A stretch of 32,500 nucleotides of DNA from Chromera velia (Eukaryota > Sar > Chromeraceae), in contig JAHBMJ010001168.1 of NCBI GenBank assembly GCA_018398765.1, forward strand, positions 1-32,500, written 5' to 3'. Position 1 is the stretch's first letter, and each line of letters starts with the position of its first letter. Made by a program: the position numbers and the translations under genes. The notes under the pieces were generated by a model, which ran no database searches, was not told the DNA's origin, and saw nothing but the letters and a program-made list of their open reading frames with translations. This document shows positions 8,374 through 16,781 of the stretch, piece by piece.

Positions 8374-10157
8374 CTCACACAAGCAGATAGATCAGATACG
8401 CGCTCCAACACTTACCTGTTTGTGCATAGAGAGGGAAGGAAAACGCTCCTTTTCCCTCTTTCCATTTCACTCGACTTGTTCCTGTCTTCGATTATTGAAG
8501 TCTGCATGGTTCCGATTTGTTCCCCCCCCCCCAGATTTGTATTTCCTCTTCTCACCTCACCTGCATGACTTCTTTCTGTTCCTACCTTCCTCCCTCCCTT
8601 TATCTCACTCTAGCTCGCTCCCTCCCTCCCCTTGTCCATTCATTTCCGCCGTCTCTTCTCTCTGCTTTTCTTTCCCTCCCTCCTCTCTTTCTCTTGTTTT
8701 TACAGCTGACAGCGGACAGCCCATCTGATCTGATCTCTTCTGTATGAAAAACCCATCCAACCTACCAGTCCACAATTCCGTCCGCCTGCCTCGGCCCATT
8801 GTAGTCCTGAGGGCTCCCGTTGACGAAGTACTTCAGAGTCGGGTAGCCTCGAATCTCAAACTCACTCGCAATACCCGTCTGTTTTGTCGCGTCAACCTGC
8901 AGCCAGGCAGGGAGGCAGGCAGTCACTCGGGCAGTCAATCACTTGGGCAGGCAGGCAGTCAATTCGAATCCTCCTTCCTGTGTCCATGGAAGCAAGGGTG
9001 AACGCACACATGCATTCATGCGCCCCCCCTGCAGCAGCATTTGCTTGTTTGTGTGAATTTACAAGTAGAGAGAAACCCCCAATCGCATCGTCAACCCGGA
9101 AGGAAGCCTGTGCAGCGGCTTTCTGAACGAGAGGCAAGGTTAGGGGGGGGACACAGTGAATTCATTCATTTTTTCACAATTCCTTGCTTGCTTGCTTGCG
9201 GGAAGAGCATCCCAGATCATCATTTCAACGCAATTCAGTGACAGACACAGTTAATTTCATCCATGAATGGACGTTTGCTTGTGAAACGTTCCTTGCCGTT
9301 CTCTCTTTCCTTCCTTCCTTCCTTCCTTCCTTCCTTCCTTACCTTTGCGAGGACGGTCTCCATTCCTGCATTCTTCATAACGCTAGCGGCCTCCTTGTAC
9401 TCTGGCTCTAGGGCCTTGCAGTGGCCGCACCTGCACGAATGTTCACGTGGTGTGTGTGAGTGTGCGCGCGCGCGCGTGTGTGTGCAGATCTCAGTTTCCC
9501 TTCTTCACATTTCAAACAGGGTCACGCAGATCGGGGGAGACCACAATCCCAAGGAACAGTGCCGTTCTACGCAGAGAGCCTTTGTAAACTTTATCGGCAG
9601 ATGGAGTTTCTGCAGAGTGGGTTTTCAGAGAGTCCCTTTTTCCCTTCCCTCCCCTTTCTTCTTAGACAGCAAGCAGGGGAACATTCTCATGAGTGTGTTT
9701 TGAAAGTGCGGACGGGTTGCTAGTTTCAACGCAGAGAAAAGGGCCAGGCAAGAGAGAAAGATGACGTGCCACGGGGCTCAAAAGATGCAAAACTCAAGTT
9801 CGGCTGGATTTGAGCGTGCAAGCAAAAATTCACCATAATGTAGAGGGGCAGCGAAGTGGTAAGATTGCTGCTCAAGTGCTTGAGTTTTTGTGTACTGGCT
9901 TGGGAGGCAACATGATGAGAGGATTCTTTTTGTTTTTAGTGGGCGAGATGGAGAGACGGACTTCAGCAGGCAGGAAGAGAATTGCAAACCGACCAAGGAG
10001 CGTAAAACTCTACGAGGACTCTCGAGTTTTTCGAAACGAATTCCCTCATATTGTCATCTGTCAAGACGACTACGAAGTCTTCCCCGTCCCCATCTCCGCC
10101 CACTGAGTGGAGAGAAAGGGAGAGGAGAAGAACCAGAAGAGCCGAAAGAGCGGTCAT
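2059..10157 (-). CDS. Protein disulfide isomerase (PDI), 16 exons, ER-resident, 489 aa
   Basis: Thiol-disulfide oxidoreductase and isomerase of the ER lumen. Exons in coding order: 9994-10157, 9343-9430, 8766-8896, 8176-8290, 7668-7751, 6995-7072, 6645-6711, 6332-6447, 5493-5527, 4881-4946, 4343-4426, 3838-3925, 3393-3469, 2898-2967, 2477-2564, 2059-2177. Total 1470 nt including a TGA stop; all phases join and all introns are GT-AG. Residues 1-19 form a hydrophobic signal peptide; a domain with CGHC at 56-59 and cis-Pro motif GYPTL; b and b' domains about 129-345; a' domain with CGHC at 399-402 and GFPTL; C-terminal RDEL at 486-489. Length and active-site spacing match classical PDI (about 490-510 aa). 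Assignment is by family knowledge; exon joins are inferred from sequence, without transcripts. Confidence 0.94.
2181..2257. repeat. Compound (CA)n(GA)n microsatellite, PDI intron 15
   Basis: On the gene strand this reads (CT)n(GT)n, ending 4 bp before the intron 15/exon 16 junction, so it occupies the place of the polypyrimidine tract. Confidence 0.97.
2325..2394. repeat. (GAAT)n microsatellite, PDI intron 15
   Basis: About nine clean GAAT units followed by interrupted ones. Confidence 0.95.
2477..2564 (-). CDS. PDI exon 15: a' domain core
   Basis: Encodes KVVIAKLDATANDVIDDVRG then FPTLIFYPA; contains the cis-proline motif GFPTL. Acceptor TTGTGCAG, donor GTGAGG, ends in phase 1. Confidence 0.94.
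2826..2897. repeat. (GACT)n microsatellite forming the 5' end of PDI intron 14
   Basis: Reads GTCAGTCAGTCA on the gene strand and begins exactly at the exon 14 donor, with a few single-base interruptions. Confidence 0.95.
2898..2967 (-). CDS. PDI exon 14: a'-domain active site CGHC
   Basis: First G completes Trp, then CGHCKSLAPAWDKLAETVHK and KYS. The donor GTCAGT is the first unit of a (GACT)n microsatellite. Confidence 0.95.
3125..3174. repeat. Compound (CA)n(GA)n microsatellite, PDI intron 13
   Basis: On the gene strand (CT)n(GT)n, about 160 bp upstream of the exon 14 acceptor. Confidence 0.97.
3393..3469 (-). CDS. PDI exon 13: a' domain first strand and helix
   Basis: Encodes VVVADSFDDVVLDPQKDVFV then KYYAPW, ending with TG of the Trp codon at a GTAGGC donor. 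The acceptor (GGGTGAAG) has a poor pyrimidine tract but is the only AG that joins correctly. The glutamate normally before the YAPW/FYAPW strand is lysine here (K393). Confidence 0.92.
3838..3925 (-). CDS. PDI exon 12: x-linker and start of a' domain
   Basis: Encodes TFFGSWKAGKLPEYLKSEPV then PAVNEGPVK, the family signature G(K)L.P.LKSEP(I/V)P before the second catalytic domain. The acceptor follows a run of T; donor GTGGGT. Confidence 0.94.
4137..4190. repeat. (GGAA)n microsatellite, PDI intron 11
   Basis: A run of GGAA units with two interruptions; pyrimidine-rich on the gene strand. Confidence 0.95.
4343..4426 (-). CDS. PDI exon 11: end of b' domain
   Basis: The acceptor TCAAAG follows a clear pyrimidine tract. 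Encodes PSVKDAEGPVKPKKFLLKEG and then ASLDSLK, the family's segment before the x-linker. Ends in phase 2 at a GTCAGT donor. Confidence 0.9.
4881..4946 (-). CDS. PDI exon 10: b' domain
   Basis: The first base completes Met, then NASLLNDVAPALEEGGVLFL and E; ends in phase 2 (AG of Arg). Acceptor TTCGCAG, donor GTCAGG. Confidence 0.85.
5493..5527 (-). CDS. PDI exon 9: 35-nt b' microexon
   Basis: Encodes VYFTFIDLEDD plus two bases of Met, the hydrophobic strand usually written as F.F.D in PDI b' domains. Acceptor CTGCAG, donor GTGGGT. Its phase links exons 8 and 10 exactly, which is the main support for so short an exon. Confidence 0.82.
5676..5885. repeat. About 210-bp homopurine GGAA/GAAA/GAAC tract, PDI intron 8
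   Basis: Almost uninterrupted purine sequence on the plus strand (TTTC/TTCC on the gene strand), in the longest PDI intron (804 bp). Confidence 0.96.
6332..6447 (-). CDS. PDI exon 8: b' domain
   Basis: Two bases complete Ala, then MYLYDPIHHSAIVALSGAEA and a helix ending FLESLRGE. Acceptor GCATGCAG, donor GTATGG. Confidence 0.9.
6480..6544. repeat. Compound (CA)n(GA)n microsatellite, PDI intron 7
   Basis: On the gene strand (CT)n(GT)n, ending about 32 bp before the exon 8 acceptor. Confidence 0.97.
6645..6711 (-). CDS. PDI exon 7: b/b' boundary
   Basis: Twenty-two codons plus one base (ASELRRFLRDSRYPLISEKF, then DA). Matches the family pattern in which a helix precedes a YPLI..F segment opening the b' domain. 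Donor GTGGGT is followed by a long G run. Confidence 0.9.
6995..7072 (-). CDS. PDI exon 6: b domain
   Basis: Twenty-six codons in phase 0 (VRTEYHRPQFNPEDDKRILT, then YNGKMQ), bounded by CATTGCAG and GTCGGT. The content fits the divergent b domain and the phase is consistent with its neighbours. Confidence 0.88.
7457..7530. repeat. Compound (CT)n(GT)n microsatellite, PDI intron 5
   Basis: Opposite orientation to the other compound repeats, so the gene strand reads CA then GA. Confidence 0.96.
7589..7623. repeat. (CAAA)n microsatellite, PDI intron 5
   Basis: Eight CAAA-type units with one CAGA interruption, within intron 5. Confidence 0.9.
7668..7751 (-). CDS. PDI exon 5: b domain
   Basis: Twenty-eight codons in phase 0 (VKLFKTAVSELLDEKEKFGL, then VLVEEDGE), bounded by TATGCAG and GTGAGT. 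Confidence 0.9.
7977..8034. repeat. (ACAG)n and (ACTG)n short arrays, PDI intron 4
   Basis: GACAGACAGACAGACAG at 7977-7993 and CTGACTGACTGACTGAC at about 8017-8033. Confidence 0.85.
8176..8290 (-). CDS. PDI exon 4: end of a domain, start of b domain
   Basis: First base completes Trp, then LEKREKPNFKELTEG and the VDDFVAAHEFSMVV strand of the redox-inactive b domain. The acceptor CAG directly follows an 80-bp (CT)n(GT)n tract; donor GTGAGA. Confidence 0.92.
8291..8374. repeat. Compound (CA)n(GA)n microsatellite, PDI intron 3
   Basis: Directly abuts exon 4; on the gene strand (CT)n(GT)n runs up to the acceptor CAG. Confidence 0.97.
8766..8896 (-). CDS. PDI exon 3: second half of a domain
   Basis: Starts VDATKQTGIASEFEIRGYPT, with the cis-proline loop GYPTL and the conserved Arg in the YNGPR motif that assists thiol chemistry. 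Ends in phase 2 within a Trp codon at GTAGGT. Confidence 0.93.
9306..9342. repeat. (TTCC)n microsatellite at the 5' splice site of PDI intron 2
   Basis: On the gene strand the intron starts GTAAGGAAGGAAGG, so the donor merges with the repeat. Confidence 0.95.
9343..9430 (-). CDS. PDI exon 2: a-domain active site CGHC
   Basis: Acceptor TTCGTGCAG; the first G completes the Trp codon, followed by CGHCKALEPEYKEAA. Ends in phase 0 after VLAK at a GTAAGG donor that runs straight into a (GGAA)n microsatellite. Confidence 0.93.
9994..10157 (-). CDS. PDI exon 1: start, signal peptide, first part of a domain
   Basis: Begins at ATG 10157 and encodes MTALSALLVLLLSLSLHSVG, a typical signal peptide, then the start of the thioredoxin fold up to VEFYAPW. 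It ends with the first two bases of the Trp codon (TG) before a GTCGGT donor. No upstream in-frame alternative gives a better signal peptide. An inverted CCAAT (at about 10212-10218) lies roughly 55-60 bp upstream. Confidence 0.92.
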
Positions 10158-11999
10158 TCCGATTTCTTACCCCGAGATCGAAGCAAGAAGAGAAAGTGAG
10201 AAACGCTGTCTCCAATAGAAAAGCAGAAACGAGCTAGACCCTTTACACTGACTCCAACCCGTCAAACCCAAACGAGCTGACTGCTCAGAGGAGAATATGC
10301 AATGCGAAAAACACACACAAAATCAATTTTTCCCTCCTTTGCCGCACGCTCGCATTGAGCGATCTCTCTCTCAAGACAGAGTCGCAGCCAGGTCAAATGA
10401 TGGCTCGAGAGTGCTTGCGAGCCGCTGGTGGAGACCGGTGTCGGCTTTCCTCTTAGCGGTATTAAGAATCTGAGTGTATGGTAGAAAGATATCAGGGATT
10501 ATCAGGAGACGGTGGGATATGGTGCGCTGGACGTTTAATTTTGCGGGCGCCCATGTGCACGGCTTTCGCGGCGAGCGGCGAGCGGCGCGCCAGGGGGGGC
10601 CGGGAGCGGCGCGAGGGCCATGGCGGGCCGGAGGCCAGAGCAGCGCCTGACAAAGCTTGAAAAGGGGGCCCGTGTGACCACAAAAGTGTGGCTCCTCAGT
10701 CTTTTTCGAGGTATACGTACGTTCCGCTCCAATGCCTGTAAAGCCCGCGGCGTTTATGGGTAAACGCCGTGGGGCTGTGGAGGAAAGTTTTCTCGTGTCC
10801 GCACCACACCGCGGAACTAGCGACTTTCCAAGCTATTCTGTAGAGCCCCGCGGTACCCCGCGGCAAACCATCACATGCAGTGAAAACATGCATATACCAA
10901 AGAGCCTTCCAAAAATTTTTGGCATCTGCAGCGTAAAGAAGAGACCGTTTGTTCATTAATTTTATGAGTATAGATTGGCAGGGTGGGAGCACAGGGAAGG
11001 GTGTGGTAGGGTACAGCTAGGTGCACCGGTGGCAGCGGTGCGCCGCCGCGGAAGAGCTTAAAAAAGTCCGTGGCGCAGCCGCAGGCTAAATTGAAGAGCC
11101 CTGTAGTGCAGCTGCTGGGCTCAAAATAGTGGCTTTACAGGTATTGCCCCCCTCCCTAGTGAGTACACCCCTGCGCCACCCTGGGTCTTACGCTCTACCC
11201 TCCAGCCTAGCCTCCACNCCGCATCATGGGCTACATGATCCTTCACTCTAGTCCTTAACCTAGTCCTTCATATACCTTAATTCACTAATCTTCACAAAAA
11301 AACTCACTTTTAAAATCTCCTTACGATTCATGCTATGGCCTGAAACGTCGATCTTTTTTATATTCAACTATATATTCAACCCCGACCAACCCTGACATAT
11401 CTGCTATTACTAATCATAGTAGCTTATATGAGTGCTTAATATTTTAACAGCAAGTCTGACATAAATACATATAAATATTATACCCCCCCAACACTATAGA
11501 CAACAGTTTTTATCATTTTTCAAGTTTTGATTTTTGAGCAGCATTTTTTTTTTAATATTGATTTTTTAACAGCGTTTTGGGTTATTTTTGTACAAAATTT
11601 TGGACCAGCACTATTGACCAGCATGATCGTTTTATTACGTTTTATAGACTTTTAAGTCGCAAATTGCTGGTAAAACATTTTAAGGTAGGATCTTTGAGCG
11701 GCGCTGAGTTTCAAGTATAGCCTGGAGTATCAGGGGGGTCAAACATTATTATTGGTAAAAAATATAAAAACATATAAAAATATAGCAGCTAGCAGATAAT
11801 AGGTTATAAATTTGAAATTTTGAATTATCATACTATACTTTGTTGAATTATTAGACAAACTTGCTTTGTTTCCCTTCTTGATGAATGTATAAACAAGCAA
11901 AGATATTGATAACTTTTTTTGTGGGCTCTGAAACAGAAGAGTAACTTTCCTTGAATATAAAGAGACACGAGGCAGCCTGCAGTTGAGTAACTGTTTCGA
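10158..11999. other. Non-coding region upstream of PDI; GC-rich patch then AT-rich DNA
   Basis: Carries the PDI 5' flank; no TATA box is evident. A GC-rich patch at about 10550-10640 contains GGCGAGC repeats. From 11280 the sequence is AT-rich with recurring AACAGC/GAGCAGC/ACCAGC words between 11449 and 11700. An ambiguous base sits at 11218. A minus-strand ORF at 10696-10992 (98 aa) is unrecognised and probably fortuitous. Confidence 0.55.
10742..10776. repeat. Strong inverted repeat (hairpin)
   Basis: Arms CGGCGTTTA and TAAACGCCG around a TGGG loop are perfect (10748-10769). The stem extends outward through AGCCC pairing with GGGCT, with one G-T pair and one bulged G. About 90 bp to the right is a repeated CCCCGCGG pair at about 10846-10862. 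Confidence 0.8.
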
Positions 12000-14900
12000 A
12001 AAAATGGTGGAGATGGAGAAAACGAGACAACTGCAGGCGCAATCAAATCAATGGTCAAAACGATCAAGAAGAATAACAACGGTCAGAAAGATCTATGCAT
12101 AAAGAGAGAAGGATGAAAACATGCAGAGATAGTTAACGAAAGAAACAAAGAAAGACAGCAAAGCAGACAGCTCAAAAAGCTATACAGAAGACAGATAGAT
12201 ACGAGTCCTCACTGAGCCTTAAGCAAATACTTATTTACTTCACTTGCCTATTGCTACCTCAGCTCTCCCCCCGGCCCTCGGATGCACTGCCAGCACCCAT
12301 CAAAAAGATAAACAAACAGAAAGGTGGTACAGTCAAAACACGACTCAGGTTTAAAGAGAGAAAATGCATTAATTTCCTCCTTCTCCCCCCTTAACTCAAA
12401 CAAGCACCTAAGATAGACAGCTCTTCAATGAAGAAAAGAACCAAGGAAGAAAGAGAAGAGAAGTCAGCCTGTCAGTGAAGAAAATTTATTTAAGATGCAA
12501 GCTGAGAAGAAAAAGAAACAAAAATCAATAAATTATGTAAAGATTCTGAAATAGAAATACATAAAGACAGAAAGATAAAAGTATACAAACAGAGACTTCT
12601 TTTTCTTTTCTTCTCTTAAAGTTTTCGATCTTTTTGTTTTTGTTTGACATTTGCTCTCCGTTTTACTTCCTCTTTCACTTATGTCTCCCGGCCCTGCACA
12701 AACAGTACAACACACATGCACCTTTCTCACACAGCTCAAGTCAGATAGGACATGCGATGTAGACCTGTTCAGACAAGGCACACAGGAAAGGATTAGAGCT
12801 TTTCTTTGAACATACATAAATTTACTCTTGCTTGCTCTTCACACTTGAATGAGTTTGCTTTTTCTTATTGACTCTTTTCTTCTCGTTTGCTTTTATACCG
12901 CTCCTCCTTCCTTTGACTACACCCTTCTTGCACCATCACTGCAAAGAAACCCTTTTTAGCCTTCCCATGCAATTTTATGTAACCTTACTTTCTTTACTGC
13001 TAAGCATGTTCCGTTCTTTTTTCCCATAAACATTCTGAAAGGATAGACAGTCAAGAAAGAAAGTGAACATAGGCAAAGAAAAAAGAGAAACACATACAGG
13101 CACAGGAAAACGTGGGCGGTAACAATGCACGAGACAGTTGAGCTTTTTTTACAGCCTCGCAATCTCTTCTCCTTCAGTTTGTTTCCCCCCTGCATATGCA
13201 AACACCTCTGACCCCTAACCCCTCATCGCAAAGGAGCGGAATGGAAGTATGCAGCCTATACGCACCTATGCGTACAGTAAAAAGATCGAGAAAGACGGCA
13301 CAGACACAAAAAAGAAAAGCAGTCACATCTGTCATCTAATTCGATCATGCATTTTATTTCTCTTCCCCTGCTTCCAAGAGCTCCTCTTTCTACTCTGTCA
13401 GAAGATGGTAAAAACAGATTCTGAAGCTACTCAGACAACAAAGAGGTATCTAACAATCAAACACTAGCATTTTCTCCCCCCCTCCCCTGCTTCAAGATCT
13501 TCCTACTGCCCCCTCCCTAAAACTTAGCTCCTTGCAACAACAGAGAAAGAAACGGAAGGGAACTTTTGAAGGAGACTCGTTTGTGCAGGTAATAGCTGCA
13601 GGGCAGAGACATGTAAGCAGACAACAGTCAGTAGCGAGCAACACCTAGTCGATACATAGCACTGTCACTCAGACTAAGCAAACAGTCAGTCAGATCGCCA
13701 ACTGAAAACTTAATCACAGTAACAGCACATGCAGAACACCAGAAGAGCATTCATTCTCATACAGAAAAAGCAATACTTTTAGAAAAGACACAAGTTCTCC
13801 TGCCAGATAAATATAGAAGAAGGATTAGTACTTACCACACATTATAGCACCCTCGTTCATTCCCTAGCTATCTATGAAGACGGGCTGCAGGCCTGCCATG
13901 CAAACAAGTTCAGCAAATAAAGCAGAACAGAGCAGAGTCATTTTTTTTTATGAGTCCCCCAAGGCCGCACCAGCGGTCACCACACCCGGGCCCGCTAGGT
14001 CTGCCCTTCTGATCTGGCCATGTGTGCAGACATATCTGGACGCTTAATAAACAGGTCTCACATGTATGTAGAGGCAATGAATGTGTACCCATGACAAACA
14101 CGGTGAACAAAGTTTGCACTCTCAATACAGAAAGAATGATGGGACCAGCGAGTGGCTACTCCCGCATTTATACATACACCATATGTACAGACCTCTTCTT
14201 TCCTTCTTGGCATTTCTTTCTTTTTTGCTCTTCCTTCTTTTTCTCACCATTCATTCTCTGATGACAGTTCTAGAGCTAGTACTCTTAAACAAAGTTATGA
14301 AGTTATATGAAGTTGAACCCCCCCAGACTATGCGTATAATAAACTTTCTTTCTTCACAGTGCCTGAGTGCAGTTTGCCTGTCCATTTATCTTCTTGTCCT
14401 CTTACTTCATATCTCCTTCCCCCTAAGCAAAACCTGAGGAGAACATAGAACACAGAAAAGACAAAGACCTTCACAGTCACACACTCCACCCACCGGTCGC
14501 TCAAGCTATCTTTAAAAAGCAAGACACGCACAGGCACTGGTAGGGAAGAGAGTGTAGACAAACAGAAAGATAGAGAGAAAGAGAAAACAGAAAGCAAAAT
14601 AAAACTTCAGCTAGGTTCATTCCCCCCCTTTGCCCAAAATGCTTTTACTTCTTGCTTCTCTCTTCCTATTCATTCCCCCCTAGCTTCATTAAACGCAAAA
14701 CAGAGAAAGGACAAAGAAAAAAAGATTTACAGAAGTATAAAGACGAGGCATAGACAGAGAGATCAATCCTCACTTGCTTTTCCCATTCCTGCTTCTCTTC
14801 CTACCATCCTCACATCCTTTTCTTCTCTTCATAAGAGACAGTGGGCCTTTGATAAAAAGCAAAGACAGAATCTTTGATAAAGGACAGAGCTGCACACCTC

Positions 14901-15579
14901 TGACAAAGTCTGTGTACCCCAACAGTTCTTGTCCTTCTTCACGAATCCTTTCTCTTCTTTCCTACGTTCAGTATCACACCTCGCTTCCAGACTCCATCTC
15001 CCCACCACCTATTCCTTCACCCTTACCCCCCCTCCGCTTTTTGCTCCCTTTTTTCACCTCTCACCATCCCAATAAGCCAAACAAGTCAAGACAACGAAAA
15101 AAAAACAGAGGAAGGAATTGTGCAGGAGATGGAAGAGAAAGAGAGAGAATAAGGCAGAGATAGACCGAACCGAACAAAAGAGCATGCACAGGCTGCATTC
15201 TTCTCAGAAACATATCAAAGAAAAGGACAAGCAATGCATTCATTCATAAGAAGAAGAGAAGTCGACAGAAAAATATAGCCGTCAGGCTTGATGCCAACAG
15301 TTGCAAGAGATATCAGACAGAAGAGATGGAAAACACAAGCGAACACAAGCCCCGAACGCCCCCGCAAGCAGAAGACAGCCAGCAAGGATGCCTGTACTTC
15401 TCTTCCTTTTCTACTTCTATTCCGGCAGCCAGTACAGGTACATCCTCAAGGGACGTCCACGCAGAAGTGTTTTACAATACTTGGCTGACCCGGCTGTGAG
15501 AAACGAACAAGGCAATTAAAAATTCAGAGAGAGAAAAGAGACATCCAGATATACTTCTTTATGCATGCTGCCCTTCAGA
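12000..15579. other. Long stretch without a supported gene; alternating purine and pyrimidine blocks
   Basis: Blocks of 50-90 nt rich in C/T (for example about 12370, 12880, 13470, 14200, 14620, 14780, 14940-15060) alternate with A/G-rich blocks on the same strand. Several C/T blocks contain CCCCCC runs. ORFs are short and of biased composition. A peptide-like segment at about 15420-15519 preceded by a TTCCGGCAG acceptor-like site may be an exon, but nothing confirms it. Confidence 0.5.
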
Positions 15580-15587
15580 ATCTTCAG

Positions 15588-15865
15588 AGGGATGCCCCTA
15601 TTCTCTTTCAATGTTCTCGAAGCACGAGTTTCAGGACGGAAGGCTCAGATGTTGCACAGTGAGGGAAGACAGAGCAGTCATTACATGCAGCGTCCTTCTT
15701 GAAGAAAAGAGTCAGCATCTTCTCTGCTATGTCAGGCCTTTCCTGGACTTATACTCGGATGGCAGGAACGAATCGGCTCTCGCTTTGATGGGAGGGGTTG
15801 ACAGCGAAAAAAACGGCCTGCGAGGTTACAGAATTTTGGTTGAGGCATACAGAGAAATTTTGTAA
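15588..15865 (+). CDS. Orphan exon-like ORF, unknown function
   Basis: An acceptor-like site (CTGCCCTTCAG, ending at about 15590) is followed by about 92 codons of unbiased composition, containing VITCSVLLEEKSQHLLCYVR and then LDLYSDGRNESALALMGGVD, ending in TAA. There is no simple repeat and the amino acid mix looks coding. No family is recognised. A GTAAAA or GTAAGA donor near 15862-15874 and an acceptor (TTGCTCACCAG) near 15905 could join it to a short Tyr/Lys/Arg-rich segment. Confidence 0.35.
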
Positions 15866-16066
15866 AATTTTGTAAGATAAAAAAAAATTTTGATTTGCTC
15901 ACCAGAAGAAGAACAACGAGGACTATCGAAAGTATGAGAGAGAATCCTACAAGAAGTATCGGCAGCTCTATCGAAAGTCGAAGGCAGTTTTCTTGCAAGA
16001 GTCTTTTTAAGCTCCTGCTACCCGTTTTTCTCTATAACAGAGCCCTTAACTCTGCAGATCTGACCT

Positions 16067-16414
16067 TCATTGTCCTTCATTTCCACCTATGTAAGCCTTG
16101 AAGTTGTCAAAGACCTTCTTCGAGAACGTTTGCCGCGCTCCAGAAAAATTGGCGTCCTTGTGGGCTCCGCTAAGCATGCTAAACTGCCTTTTTTCAATGA
16201 ATCCGGGGATTAGAATGCCGTTCCATTGAAAAAAGTTCCGCTCGTAAAGAATTTTGTAGTACTTCAAATAAGGTGCTTGTTCTACTTCAAAAGCTGAAAA
16301 TCCTAGTGAAAGTCCTTTTCCGGAAAGCGTCTTGTCGATCTCCTGCCACTCGCTTTTCTCAACCACAGAGCCCTTCACTCTGCTGATCTGACCGTCGTTG
16401 TCCTTTATGTTCAC
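16067..16414 (-). pseudogene. Copy B of the ~330-bp unit, unknown protein
   Basis: Open for 115 codons from KDNDGQISRVKGSVVEKSEW through KYYKILYERNFFQ, GFIEKRQFSMLSGAHKDAN and FSKKVFDNFKAYIGGN. The tail overlaps the start of fragment copy C in another frame (MKDNEGQICRVKGSVIEKNG, then TAG), so the array is out of frame as it stands. Confidence 0.45.
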
Positions 16415-16427
16415 CTAGACATTGAGG

Positions 16428-16781
16428 TTATCCGTGATTTTCTTCGAGAACGTTTGCTGCACACCAGGAAAATTTGCATCGATTCGCATCTTTGTACGCT
16501 CCGCTTAGTATGCTAAACTGCCTCTTTTCAATGAATCCGGAGATTACAATGCTGTTCAGTTGGAAAAAGTTCCGCTCGTAAAGAATCTTGTAGTACTTCG
16601 GATCAGGTGCTTGTTCTGTATACTGCGACGCGTTCATGTCTGCTCCTTTCATTATGGCAAGGACATTGTCAAAGAGATTGGATCGACTGTCAGTGAGTGT
16701 TACACTAGCTGCGCCAGATAATTGAAAACAACCAGTAGCTGATCGAATTCGCATCGGCCCATCAAATCCTGTAGAGGTCAT
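16428..16781 (-). pseudogene. Copy A of the ~330-bp unit, unknown protein
   Basis: Open for 117 codons: an N-terminal stretch with SRSNLFDNVLAIMKGADMNA, then KYYKILYERNFFQ and GFIEKRQFSILSGAYKDAN. Relative to copy B there is an extra GAATCGATG-like insertion just after KDAN, which shifts the frame; a stop follows shortly. The protein family is not recognised; a beta-rich structural protein is possible from its alternating hydrophobic pattern, but that is a guess. Confidence 0.45.

Larger units (their letters stand above)
16010..16781 (-). repeat. Tandem array of a degraded ~330-bp coding unit (two copies plus a fragment)
   Basis: The stretch encoding KYYKILYERNFFQ occurs at about 16565 and 16231 (offset 334 bp), and the stretch encoding KDNDGQISRVKGS recurs at 16371 and 16043 (offset 328 bp). 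Copies have diverged by many point changes and small indels. Confidence 0.85.

Noticed and set aside
8940-8975. AATTCGAATCC resembling a tRNA B box
   Set aside because: No A box or cloverleaf can be drawn around it, and it lies in a CAGG-rich repeat of PDI intron 2.
9761-9776. TGACGTGCCACG, like an unfolded-protein-response element
   Set aside because: It lies inside PDI intron 1, not in the promoter, is a single short match, and no second element supports it.
10696-10992. 98-aa minus ORF with several Trp and Cys
   Set aside because: No recognisable domain, and it overlaps the hairpin and CCCCGCGG repeats; likely fortuitous.
16010-16781. Idea that the tandem module is an integrated single-stranded DNA virus capsid fragment
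   Set aside because: The YKILYER..F pattern is only loosely reminiscent of small jelly-roll capsids, there is no Rep gene nearby, and no firm motif supports it.
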